Positions 50,922 to 58,608 of a DNA stretch of 64,000 nucleotides are shown piece after piece. The stretch covers positions 1 through 64,000 of the forward strand of contig DATJAS010000098.1 of assembly GCA_035516035.1 (NCBI GenBank), in the 5' to 3' direction. Each line of letters opens with the position of its first letter. Position 1 is the first letter of the stretch. The translations under genes were made by a program, and so were the position numbers. The stretch comes from Fen-1273 sp035516035 (GTDB taxonomy: Bacteria; Bacteroidota; Ignavibacteria; UBA10030; UBA6906). The notes below the pieces were generated by a model. The model worked only from the letters and a program-made list of their open reading frames with translations, was not told the origin of the DNA and ran no database searches.

Positions 50922-51749
50922 ATGAAACGCGCACTCGCACTGATCGCCGCCGTCATGCTCTGGGAGGGATGCGGCAACAACCTGGCGGGACCCTCATCCG
51001 GCTCTTCCGCGCTGCGGCCCCCCTCGAACCTGGCGGCGCTCTCGCTCGACAGCGCGCACGTGCGCCTCTCGTGGACGGCAGCGCAGAACGCCGCCGACAC
51101 GTCGTTCAGGGGGTACGTGGTGAGCTGGGGCGCGACCGCCGATACGATCGCCGCTAGCGCCACGCAATTCCCCGCCGGCCCGCTCGCCCGGGGCGCCGCG
51201 GCGTTCGCCGTCCGCTCTCTCCTGAAGAGCGGGCAGGCGAGCGACGCGGCCACGATCACGTGGGCGCCCGCCTGGCGGTTCGACGCGTCCCCGGTGGTGG
51301 CCACCGAGTACAACCCCTCGCTCCAGACCGGGTCGCCCGGCGTTGCCGCCGGGAGCGCCGTGCGCAACCCGTCGGCGGAGTCGTTCTCCACTCCCGGTGT
51401 CGCGGATACGACGATGGACTTCTATCTCTACGGCCCCGCCGCCGGGGCGCTGGAGTTCGTGAGCGCGAGCGTCTACAGCGCGGGCTGGCACGCGACGCTC
51501 TTTTCGTCGCAGTCCACCGCGTCGGCGGACCTGAATGCGCCGCTCGCGGCATTCCCCCCGGACAACACGTTCACCCTCTCCAGCGTGACGCTCGCGGACG
51601 ACACGATCTACTACGCGAAGATTTCCGGGAACGCGGGGGAGATCTATTATATCCGCGTGCACGTGCATCTCACCGGCGGCTCATACCCGTCGCGGACCGC
51701 GGAGGTGCGGATCTCGCTCCAGAAAGTCCCCCTGCTCCCGTACGCATGA
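50922..51749 (+). CDS. Putative lipoprotein with a fibronectin type III-like domain
   Basis: 275 residues: signal sequence ('ALALIAAVMLWEGC', lipid-modified Cys about residue 17), a Ser/Pro linker, an FN3-like domain ('PPSNLAALSLDSAHVRLSWTAAQNAADTSFRGYVVSWG'-type order, about 33-98) and a beta-rich C-terminal domain ending in 'EIYYIRVHVHLTGGSYPSRTAEVRISLQ'. Surface or periplasmic adhesion-type protein; function unknown. Strong GGGGAGGAG site. Stop overlaps the CPBP gene (ATGA). Confidence 0.8.
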   Translation: MKRALALIAAVMLWEGCGNNLAGPSSGSSALRPPSNLAALSLDSAHVRLSWTAAQNAADTSFRGYVVSWGATADTIAASATQFPAGPLARGAAAFAVRSLLKSGQASDAATITWAPAWRFDASPVVATEYNPSLQTGSPGVAAGSAVRNPSAESFSTPGVADTTMDFYLYGPAAGALEFVSASVYSAGWHATLFSSQSTASADLNAPLAAFPPDNTFTLSSVTLADDTIYYAKISGNAGEIYYIRVHVHLTGGSYPSRTAEVRISLQKVPLLPYA

Positions 51750-52654
51750 GCATCCGCCTCCTCTATGACAGGCACGGGGACCTGCGGGGGGCCTGGAAGA
51801 TCGCCGCGTTCAGCGCGCTGGCGCTCATGGCCTTCACGGGGGGACTCGCCGCGCTCCGGGCGACGGGCGTGGAGGCGCCGCTCGCCGGGCAGGGAACGCT
51901 GCTCGGGGCGGCGCTCCTCCCCACGTGGATCATGACGCGGCTGATCAACCGGAAGCCCGTGCGCGCGGTCGGACTCTGGATGCACGCGGGCGCGCTCCGG
52001 GACATCGGCGCGGGGTGCCTGCTGGGGTTCCTGATGATGGCGGGGATCGCGGCGGTCCTGGTCGCGCTCGGGGACGCGCGCATCGACCGTGCGGGGGCGG
52101 GGCCCCTCGCGGGGACGGCAATCGCGGGAGTTTCCGCGCTCACGTTTGCCTCGGGGGCGATGGCCGAGGAGCTCCTCTTCCGGGGGTACGCCTTCCAGAC
52201 GCTCATCCAGGGAGTCACGTTCCTGCCGGCGACGCTGGCCGCGTCGGCCCTGTTCGCCCTGGCGCACGCCGGCAACCCGCATGCGACCCCCTTCGCCCTT
52301 GCCAACGTCGGGCTGGCCGGGATCCTCTTTTCGTTCGCCTACATGAAGACCCGCTCCCTGTGGCTCCCCGCGGGACTCCACTTCGCGTGGAATTTCTCAC
52401 AGACCGCGCTCTTCGGGTTCCCGACCAGCGGCATCCGGCCCGATGCAGAGGCGCTCTTCCGCGCCGACTCCACGGGTCCCGCCTGGATCGGCGGGGGGGA
52501 GTTCGGCCCCGAGGGAGGGGCGCTCGCGACGATCGCGCTCGTCCTCTGCACCTGGTACATCCTGAAGGCCCCGTATGTCAGGACGGCGGAGGGAATCGTG
52601 ACGCTCGATTCGATCGAGGACCTCGTCCGCCCGCCGGGGAACGGCGCGCCGTGA
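51746..52654 (+). CDS. CPBP-family intramembrane glutamic endopeptidase
   Basis: 302 residues with about seven hydrophobic segments. The CPBP (CAAX protease/bacteriocin-processing, Rce1-like) motifs are present: 'AMAEELLFRGYAFQ' (EExxxR), 'ALFALAHAGNP' (FxxxH) and 'LWLPAGLHFAWNF' (HxxxN-type). Membrane peptidase; target unknown. The C-terminal loop 'GPAWIGGGEFGPEGG' is typical of this subgroup. Coupled to the lipoprotein gene before and to the TPR gene after it (GTGA). Confidence 0.92.
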   Translation: MSIRLLYDRHGDLRGAWKIAAFSALALMAFTGGLAALRATGVEAPLAGQGTLLGAALLPTWIMTRLINRKPVRAVGLWMHAGALRDIGAGCLLGFLMMAGIAAVLVALGDARIDRAGAGPLAGTAIAGVSALTFASGAMAEELLFRGYAFQTLIQGVTFLPATLAASALFALAHAGNPHATPFALANVGLAGILFSFAYMKTRSLWLPAGLHFAWNFSQTALFGFPTSGIRPDAEALFRADSTGPAWIGGGEFGPEGGALATIALVLCTWYILKAPYVRTAEGIVTLDSIEDLVRPPGNGAP

Positions 52655-53796
52655 GAGCGGCGGGCTGGGCTTGCGCGCTCGCGCTCGCGTGCGTCCCGTC
52701 GGGCGCCCCCCGCGCGCAGGACTTCGACGCCAGGGCGCAGCAGGGGATCGCGCGCGTCTACAACCTGGAGTTCGAGGCGGCGGAAGGGGATTTCCGGGCG
52801 ATGATCGACGCGAGGCCGGGCGACCCGGCGGGCTATTTCTTCCTGGCCATGGTCCGGTGGTGGAGGATACTGATCGACATCGACAACGAGCAGTACGACA
52901 GGGAATTCACCGGCGCCCTGGACGGCGTGGTCGCGATGTGCGACTCTCTCCTGGAAAAGAACCCGGACGACGTGAACGCGATCTTCTTCAAGGGGGGGGC
53001 GCTGGGGTTCGAGGGAAGGCTCCGCTTTCACAGGAACGATTACCTCGGCGCCGCCGACGCCGCGCGGCGGGCGCTCCCCCTTGTCCGCACGGCGATGGAG
53101 CTGGACCCCGGGAACGACGACGTCCTCCTCGGCGCGGGGATCTACAGTTACTACGCCGACGTCATCCCCGCGGAGTATCCCTTCGTGAAGCCCCTCATGC
53201 TCTTCGTCCCCCCGGGGGACAGGCAGAAGGGGATCCGCGACCTGGAGCGCGCCGCCTCGCACGGGCGGTACGCCTCCATCGAAGCGAAGTACTTCCTCCT
53301 CCAGATCTATTACGCGGAGGAGAAGGACTACGTCCGCGCGCTCGGGCTGGCGTCGGGCCTGCACGAGCGGTTTCCCGCGAACGTGGTCTTCCAGAGGTAC
53401 CTGGGGAGGGTCTACGTCGCGACGAACAGCTGGGAGGCGGCGCACGGCGTGTTCGCGGACATCATCGCCCGCGTCCGGCAGGGAATGCGCGGGTACACGC
53501 CCCCCGTGGAGCGGGAGGCGAGGTACTACACGGGCATGGCGTCCATGCTCGGGGGGAACCTCGACGCCGCGCTGCAGGAATTCTACCGGTGCGACGAGAT
53601 CTCCCGCTCGCTCGACAGGGAGGAAGCTTCGGGGTTCATGTCGATGGCCAACCTCCGCATCGGCGAGGTGTACGACCTCCAGGGGAAGCGCCAGCTCGCG
53701 CTGGAGCAATACAGGAAAGTGAAGGACATGGCGAACTACCAGGAATCCCGGTCGATGGCCGACCGCTTCATCGAATCACCCTACACGGGGAAGTGA
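52651..53796 (+). CDS. Secreted TPR-like protein
   Basis: 381 residues: signal peptide ('AAGWACALALACVPSGAPRAQ') and helical repeats resembling TPRs: 'RVYNLEFEAAEGDFRAMIDARPGDPAGYFFLAMVRWW', 'NAIFFKGGALGFEGRLRFHRNDYLGAADAARRAL' and 'LGGNLDAALQEFYRCDEI' in order. The piece 'MLFVPPGDRQKGIRDLERAASHGRYASIEAKYFLLQIYY' resembles a family of outer-membrane-associated TPR proteins in FCB and deltaproteobacteria with no known role. GTG start overlapping the CPBP stop. Confidence 0.85.
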   Translation: MRAAGWACALALACVPSGAPRAQDFDARAQQGIARVYNLEFEAAEGDFRAMIDARPGDPAGYFFLAMVRWWRILIDIDNEQYDREFTGALDGVVAMCDSLLEKNPDDVNAIFFKGGALGFEGRLRFHRNDYLGAADAARRALPLVRTAMELDPGNDDVLLGAGIYSYYADVIPAEYPFVKPLMLFVPPGDRQKGIRDLERAASHGRYASIEAKYFLLQIYYAEEKDYVRALGLASGLHERFPANVVFQRYLGRVYVATNSWEAAHGVFADIIARVRQGMRGYTPPVEREARYYTGMASMLGGNLDAALQEFYRCDEISRSLDREEASGFMSMANLRIGEVYDLQGKRQLALEQYRKVKDMANYQESRSMADRFIESPYTGK

Positions 53797-53805
53797 GGAG
53801 GGCCC

Positions 53806-54555
53806 ATGCCGGGTGCCGCTCTGCTGTTCGGGCTCGTCGCCGCCGCGGCGGAAATCCTGGGGGGGAGCCTCGTCCTGATGCGGCGCACGTGGCCGCGCGC
53901 GGTGCAGGAGCATCTCCTGGCGCTCGGCGCGGGATTCATCCTGGCGCTGGTCTTCCTGGAGCTTGTCCCCGAGAGCCTGCGGGCGCTGGGTGCGGAGGCG
54001 CCCCTCTTCATGCTGCTGGGCTACGCCGTGCTCCACTTCTTCGAACACACGATCGTCGGCCACCTCCATTTCGGCGAGGAGACGCACACCGACGTGATGC
54101 TGAGCGGCGTGGCGAGCGCGTCGACGTTCGCGGGACTCTTCGTCCACGCGTTTTTCGACGGGTTCGCGATCGCGGCGGGGATGGCGTTTGACGAGCGGGT
54201 GGGACTCCTGATCTTCGTCGCGGTCCTTCTCCACAAGATCCCGGAAGGCCTCACGATCGCCTCGGTGATGATCGCCGCCGAGCGGCAGCGGCGCACCGCC
54301 TTCCTGGCCTCCCTGGCCATCGGCGTCGCCACGATGCTCGGCATACTCTCCGTCATGCTCGTGGCGAGAGTGGCGGCGGGGCTCGTCGGCGCGGCCTTCG
54401 CGTTCTCGGCCGGCGCCTCGACGTACGTCGGCGCGAGCGACCTGATCCCGGAGATCAACCACTCGCGCAACCGCGTCATACCCCTGCTCGTCTTCGCCGG
54501 GATGCTGCTCTTCTGGGTGGGAACGCTGCTGATCGCGCCGCTCGCCGGGCGCTAG
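53806..54555 (+). CDS. ZIP-family divalent metal transporter
   Basis: 249-residue membrane protein with about eight helices. Metal-binding helices IV and V contain 'LFVHAFFDGFAIAAGM' (H..xD) and 'LLHKIPEGLTIASVM' (HK.PEG), the ZIP signatures; a His-bearing loop 'HFFEHTIVGHLHFGEETHTD' lies between helices III and IV. Probably Zn or Fe uptake. It follows the TPR gene by 9 nt and converges with the PorV-like gene. Confidence 0.93.
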   Translation: MPGAALLFGLVAAAAEILGGSLVLMRRTWPRAVQEHLLALGAGFILALVFLELVPESLRALGAEAPLFMLLGYAVLHFFEHTIVGHLHFGEETHTDVMLSGVASASTFAGLFVHAFFDGFAIAAGMAFDERVGLLIFVAVLLHKIPEGLTIASVMIAAERQRRTAFLASLAIGVATMLGILSVMLVARVAAGLVGAAFAFSAGASTYVGASDLIPEINHSRNRVIPLLVFAGMLLFWVGTLLIAPLAGR

Positions 54556-54561
54556 GGCCCG

Positions 54562-55500
54562 TCAGAACGTCATGCCGACGGAGACGCGGTGGAGTGTGCC
54601 GATCGCGCCGTACGAGGAGAGGGCGTAGTCGACCAGCGTGGAGGAGATGGTGAGGCCGATCCCGGCGGAGAATCCCGCGAGCCCCGCGCTCGTCCCCGTC
54701 TGCAGGTCCTTGCGCGCCTGGTTGTTGTAGCCGAACCGCGCACGGAACACGTGCGAGAGCGTGAACTCCCCCCCGACGGTGAACGCCCCGAAGCGGTCGA
54801 TGAAGCTCCCCGGGTTTTCGTTCAGCCTGTCGAAATCGACGTTCAGGAGGAGGGGGAGGCCCCGCGGGATGACCGAGACGCCCACGGCGACGTCCAGCGG
54901 CAGGGGTTCCTGGACGCCGGCGTACGTCGTCAGCATCCTCCCCATGTTCCGGATGCTCGCCCCGAGCGCGACGCGGCTCTCCGGGATGCGGTACAGGAGC
55001 CCGGCGTCCGCCGCCAGGGCCGTGGAGGTGTAGCCGGCGATCGACGAGTAGATGAACTTCAGGGCCGCGCCGTACGTCAGGTTCTCCTGGAGCGTATTGC
55101 TGTACCCGGCGCTGAACGCCATATCGGACGCCGTGAACGTGCCGGAGGCGTTGGCGAAGTCGTCCAGCGCGGGGAATGACCCGTAGTTGGTGTAGAGGAC
55201 TCCTGCGCCGACGGCGCCGATCCCCTCGACCTGCTGGCCGTACACGACGTAGCCCGAGTTGATGTCGAGGAGGTGCTTGAAGTAGCCGGCCGCGCCGGCG
55301 GGCGACTCGAGCGTGCCGAGCGACGCGGGATTGACGAAGAGCGACGCGGGATCGTTGGCGAGTGAGACGACGCTCCCGGCGAGCGCCGCGGCGCGCGCGC
55401 CCACGTCGTTGCGCAGGTAGGCGAACGCCGTCGTCTCCTGCGCCCGCGCGGTGAGCGACCCCAGGGCGGCGAGCATGGCGTATGTCAGGGCGCGGCGCAT
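54562..55500 (-). CDS. PorV/PorQ-family outer-membrane protein
   Basis: 312 residues: signal peptide ('RALTYAMLAALGSLTARAQ'), then 'NDVGARAAALAGSVVSLANDPASLFVNPASLG', the typical N-terminal box of PorV/PorQ (UPF0164-like) FadL-fold barrels, followed by Gly/Tyr strands and an ending 'LHRVSVGMTF' with terminal Phe. PorV shuttles cargo in the type IX secretion system; whether this one does or is a PorQ or general paralog is not settled. ATG lies 8 nt after the -10 box with no ribosome-binding site, suggesting a leaderless mRNA. Confidence 0.88.
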   Translation of the reverse strand: MRRALTYAMLAALGSLTARAQETTAFAYLRNDVGARAAALAGSVVSLANDPASLFVNPASLGTLESPAGAAGYFKHLLDINSGYVVYGQQVEGIGAVGAGVLYTNYGSFPALDDFANASGTFTASDMAFSAGYSNTLQENLTYGAALKFIYSSIAGYTSTALAADAGLLYRIPESRVALGASIRNMGRMLTTYAGVQEPLPLDVAVGVSVIPRGLPLLLNVDFDRLNENPGSFIDRFGAFTVGGEFTLSHVFRARFGYNNQARKDLQTGTSAGLAGFSAGIGLTISSTLVDYALSSYGAIGTLHRVSVGMTF

Positions 55501-55508
55501 CGTGGAGG

Positions 55509-55537
55509 AATGTATCGATTGCCCGGGGCAATATCAA
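55509..55537 (-). promoter_or_regulatory. Promoter candidate for the PorV-like gene (TTGATA-17-TACATT)
   Basis: Minus-strand -35 TTGATA (55537-55532), -10 TACATT (55514-55509), 17-bp spacer. Only CCTCCACG separates the -10 from the ATG. Confidence 0.55.
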
Positions 55538-55548
55538 GGAGGAGGCGA

Positions 55549-55577
55549 TTGCTTCTGGGCGGAAAATTCGCTATACT
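55549..55577 (+). promoter_or_regulatory. Promoter candidate for rpmE (TTGCTT-17-TATACT)
   Basis: -35 TTGCTT, -10 TATACT, 17-bp spacer, leader about 40 nt ending in GAGAAAGGA. Back to back with the PorV promoter (11 bp between -35 boxes). Confidence 0.65.
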
Positions 55578-55623
55578 GAATTCCTGCGTGGACCTGAGCA
55601 GCCTGGAGAAAGGACAGAGAGCG

Positions 55624-55845
55624 ATGAAGGACGGCATTCACCCTGATTACAAGAAATCCATCGTCACCTGCGTGTGCGGGAACACGTTCGAGACCCGCTC
55701 GACCGCGGGGAACCTGAAGATCGAAATCTGCTCCGCCTGCCACCCCTTCTTCACCGGGCGGCAGAAGCTCGTCGACTCCGCGGGCCGCGTGGAACGGTAC
55801 AACAAGAAGTACGCGAAGAAGGCCGCGGAGACTCCCGCCCCGTAA
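55624..55845 (+). CDS. rpmE: 50S ribosomal protein L31
   Basis: 73 residues: 'MKDGIHPDYKKSIVTCVCGNTFETRST' with CxC, then 'EICSACHPFFTGRQKLVDSAGRVERYNKKY' with CxxC; the four cysteines make this the zinc-containing (C+) L31 type. A short Ala/Pro tail follows. Good ribosome-binding site (AAAGGA). Own promoter; two GC hairpins follow the stop. Confidence 0.97.
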   Translation: MKDGIHPDYKKSIVTCVCGNTFETRSTAGNLKIEICSACHPFFTGRQKLVDSAGRVERYNKKYAKKAAETPAP

Positions 55846-55858
55846 CGTGAGCCCCCGG

Positions 55859-55907
55859 GGACGGGCGTTCCCGTCCGCCCCCGGTTGGCGCCCCGCGCGC
55901 CGGGGCG
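55859..55907 (+). terminator. Two consecutive GC hairpins between rpmE and rsmB
   Basis: Stem 1: GGACGGG-CGTT-CCCGTCC (55859-55876). Stem 2: CGCCCCG-CGCGC-CGGGGCG (55889-55907). Both have 7 perfect base pairs. No T-run follows, and rsmB starts 22 nt later, so they may attenuate or protect mRNA instead of terminating fully. Confidence 0.45.
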
Positions 55908-55928
55908 ATCGTCACACTTCCCGACACC

Positions 55929-57320
55929 GTGCACGTGGAGAGCCTTCCTCCCGATACCATCCCTGCGCAGCCACGCAAGAACCTCTACGGCGGTCCCCGC
56001 GGGACTGCCGTCAAAATCCTCAACCGCGTCGAGCGGACCGACTCCTACCTGGACAAGGTGCTCGACATCGAGCTCAAGGCGCAGGACCTCTCCGACGTCG
56101 ACAAGGGGCTCCTCAACGAGCTGGTTCACGGCGTCCTCCGGTGGCAGAACCGCCTCGACTGGGTCCTGAACGGCTTCTCCCACGGCAACTTCGCCAAGTC
56201 GGAGATCAACATCAAGAACACGCTCCGCGTCGCCCTCTACCAGATCCTGTTCCTGGACCGGATTCCCCACGCGGCCGCGGTCAACGAAGGGGTGGAGTTC
56301 ATCAAGCGGATCAGGGGGGAGAAGCCCGCGGGACTCGTCAACGCCGTGCTCCGGAACATCATCAGGAACATCGACGGGATCCGCTACCCCGTCGCGGAGG
56401 AAGACCCGGTCCAGTACCTGGCGGTCTATTATTCGCATCCCCACTGGATGGTCCGCCGCTGGGTCGCCCGCTTCGGCGTGGAGGAGACGACAAAGCTCCT
56501 CATCGCCGCCAACGAGCGCCCCGCACTGACGCTCAGGATCAACCGCCTGAAGACCGATCCCGCCGCGTTCCTGCGGCAGATGGAGCAGCAGGGGATCGCC
56601 TGCACGCCGTCGACGCGCATCCCCTGGTTCGTCCGCGTCAAGGCGCTCGCCCGGATCGGGCAGATGGACCTCTTCCGCACGGGGATGTTCGCGGTGCAGG
56701 ACGAAAGCGCCGCCCTCCCCACGCTCCTGCTCGCGCCGCGCCCGGGGGACCGGGTGATCGACCTGTGCGCCGCCCCCGGCGGGAAAACGACGAACATCGC
56801 CGAGACGATGAACAACGAGGGGGAGGTGATCGCCGTCGACCGCCACGAGGCGAAGCTCGCCCTGATCCGCACCTCCTGCGAGCGGCTGGGCCTGCGCAAC
56901 GTGACCCTCAGGGAGGCGGATTCCGCGACGCTTGACGTCCCGCCGGCGGACAAAGTGCTCCTGGACGCCCCCTGCTCGGGGCTGGGGGTGCTCGCCAAGA
57001 AGCCGGACATCAAGTGGAAACGGGACGTGACCGACATCCTGAAGCTGACCGTGATCCAGGCCTCGCTGCTGGAGAACGCCGCGCGCCTGGTGAAACCGGG
57101 AGGGGTGCTCGTCTACAGCACGTGCACGCTGGAGCCCGAGGAGAACGCCCGGGCTGTCGACGACTTCCTCGCCCGGCACCCCGAGTTCGCGCCGGAGCAC
57201 GCGGGACCCTTCGTGAGCCAGGACCTGGTGAACGAACGGGGGTTTGTCGAGACGCTGCCGCACCGCCACGGGATGGACGGGTCGTTTGCGGCGCGCCTCG
57301 TGAAGCAGACGCCACACTAG
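55929..57320 (+). CDS. rsmB: 16S rRNA (cytosine(967)-C5)-methyltransferase RsmB
   Basis: 463 residues: N-terminal NusB-like RNA-binding domain ('TAVKILNRVERTDSYLDKVLD' to 'PHAAAVNEGVEFIKR'), then the m5C methyltransferase domain with SAM loop 'VIDLCAAPGGKTTNIAE', 'VLLDAPCSGLGVLAKKPDIKW' (catalytic PC motif) and 'VYSTCTLEPEENARAVDDFL' (second catalytic Cys, TC). GTG start at 55929; GTG at 55935 is an alternative. Confidence 0.95.
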   Translation: MHVESLPPDTIPAQPRKNLYGGPRGTAVKILNRVERTDSYLDKVLDIELKAQDLSDVDKGLLNELVHGVLRWQNRLDWVLNGFSHGNFAKSEINIKNTLRVALYQILFLDRIPHAAAVNEGVEFIKRIRGEKPAGLVNAVLRNIIRNIDGIRYPVAEEDPVQYLAVYYSHPHWMVRRWVARFGVEETTKLLIAANERPALTLRINRLKTDPAAFLRQMEQQGIACTPSTRIPWFVRVKALARIGQMDLFRTGMFAVQDESAALPTLLLAPRPGDRVIDLCAAPGGKTTNIAETMNNEGEVIAVDRHEAKLALIRTSCERLGLRNVTLREADSATLDVPPADKVLLDAPCSGLGVLAKKPDIKWKRDVTDILKLTVIQASLLENAARLVKPGGVLVYSTCTLEPEENARAVDDFLARHPEFAPEHAGPFVSQDLVNERGFVETLPHRHGMDGSFAARLVKQTPH

Positions 57321-57339
57321 ACACCTGGAGCGCAACGCC

Positions 57340-58557
57340 ATGGCAACGATGCTGGATCTGGTCACCCGGGAGCTGGAGGAGCTGGAGCGGTCGAAGACGT
57401 ACAAGCTGGAGGTTCCGCTGCGCGGACCGCAGGACGGTGTCGTCCGCGTCGGGACGCGGGACGCGGTGATGCTCGCCTCCAACAACTACCTGGGACTGTC
57501 GAACCACCCCGCGGTCCGCTCCGCGGCGATCCGCGGGATCAGGGAGTACGGCTACGGCGTGGCGTCCGTGCGGTTCATCTGCGGCACGCAGGACATTCAC
57601 CTGGCCCTGGAGAAGAGGATCGCGAGATTCCTCGGGATGGAAGACGCGATCCTCTTCTCGTCGTGCTGGGCGGCCAACGAGGCATTGTTCGCCTCGCTCA
57701 CCAATGAGAAGATGGGGATGGAGTCCTACCGGGACGTCATCTACTCCGACCGGCTCAACCACGCGAGCATCATCGACGGGCAGCGGCTCTGCCGTGCGGA
57801 GACGACCGACAGGAAGATCTACGCGCACGCCGACACGGACGACCTTGCCCGGCAGCTCGAGGCCGATGCCGGCAGGGACTACCGGCTCAGGATCATCGCC
57901 ACGGACGGCGTCTTCAGCATGGAGGGGGACCTCGCCCCGCTGGACCGCCTGACGGCCGTCGCGGCCCGATACGGCGCCGTCCTCATGGTCGACGATTCGC
58001 ACGGCGTCGGCGTCTGCGGCCGGACGGGGCGCGGGACGCCCGAGGCCTGCGGCGTCCACGGCACAGTCGACGTGCTGACCGGGACGCTCGGCAAGGCGAT
58101 CGGCGGGGCCGCGGGGGGCTACATCAGCGGCAGGAAGGAGCTGATTGCCTACATGCGGCAGAAGGCGCGGACGTACATCTTTTCAAACTCGCTCCCGCCG
58201 TCGATCGTCTTCGGCGCCGGCGCCGCCTTCGCGCTCCTGGGGAAGGACCGCTCGCTCGTGCGGCGGCTCCACGACAACACGGCGTATTTCAGGAAGGAGA
58301 TCGCCGCGCTCGGCTTCCGCGTCCTGGCCGGGGATCACCCGATCGTCCCGATCATGCTCGGCGACGCGGCGGTCGCGCAGGAGATGAGCGGCGCCCTGCT
58401 CAAGGAAGGGGTCTACATCAGGGGCCTCTGGTACCCCGTGGTGCCCAAGGGGGAGGCCCGGCTCCGCGCGCAGATTTCCGCGGCGCTCAGGAGAAAAGAC
58501 ATCGACCGCGCGCTCTCGGCCTTCGCCAGGGTGGGGCGGCGGATGAACCTGATCTGA
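57340..58557 (+). CDS. kbl: Alpha-oxoamine synthase, 2-amino-3-ketobutyrate CoA ligase type
   Basis: 405-residue PLP enzyme. 'SNNYLGLSNHP', 'GVASVRFICGTQDIHLALEKRIARFLG' (RFICGTQ is typical of Kbl), 'VDDSHGVGVCGRTGRGTPE' (Asp/His contacting PLP) and the Schiff-base lysine in 'VLTGTLGKAIGGAAGGYI'. Kbl cleaves 2-amino-3-ketobutyrate to glycine and acetyl-CoA; the usual partner threonine dehydrogenase is not adjacent. Related BioF or serine palmitoyltransferase activity cannot be excluded. Glycine theme with gcvT and glyS may be coincidence. Confidence 0.88.
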   Translation: MATMLDLVTRELEELERSKTYKLEVPLRGPQDGVVRVGTRDAVMLASNNYLGLSNHPAVRSAAIRGIREYGYGVASVRFICGTQDIHLALEKRIARFLGMEDAILFSSCWAANEALFASLTNEKMGMESYRDVIYSDRLNHASIIDGQRLCRAETTDRKIYAHADTDDLARQLEADAGRDYRLRIIATDGVFSMEGDLAPLDRLTAVAARYGAVLMVDDSHGVGVCGRTGRGTPEACGVHGTVDVLTGTLGKAIGGAAGGYISGRKELIAYMRQKARTYIFSNSLPPSIVFGAGAAFALLGKDRSLVRRLHDNTAYFRKEIAALGFRVLAGDHPIVPIMLGDAAVAQEMSGALLKEGVYIRGLWYPVVPKGEARLRAQISAALRRKDIDRALSAFARVGRRMNLI

Positions 58558-58573
58558 GCGGCGCGTGTTAGAA

Positions 58574-58590
58574 CTGCACGCATAACGACA
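58574..58590 (+). repeat. 17-mer leader motif, copy 2
   Basis: CTGCACGCATAACGACA, 18 nt before the ATG of the mrp/apbC gene. One mismatch to the copy at 50889-50905, which has nearly the same distance (16 nt) to its ATG. Confidence 0.5.
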
Positions 58591-58608
58591 AGCGGGAGAG
58601 ACCGAGGA

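Noticed and set aside
57340..58557. Serine palmitoyltransferase (sphingolipid synthesis) instead of Kbl
   Set aside because: The RFICGTQ segment and overall pattern match 2-amino-3-ketobutyrate CoA ligase better; kept only as an alternative.
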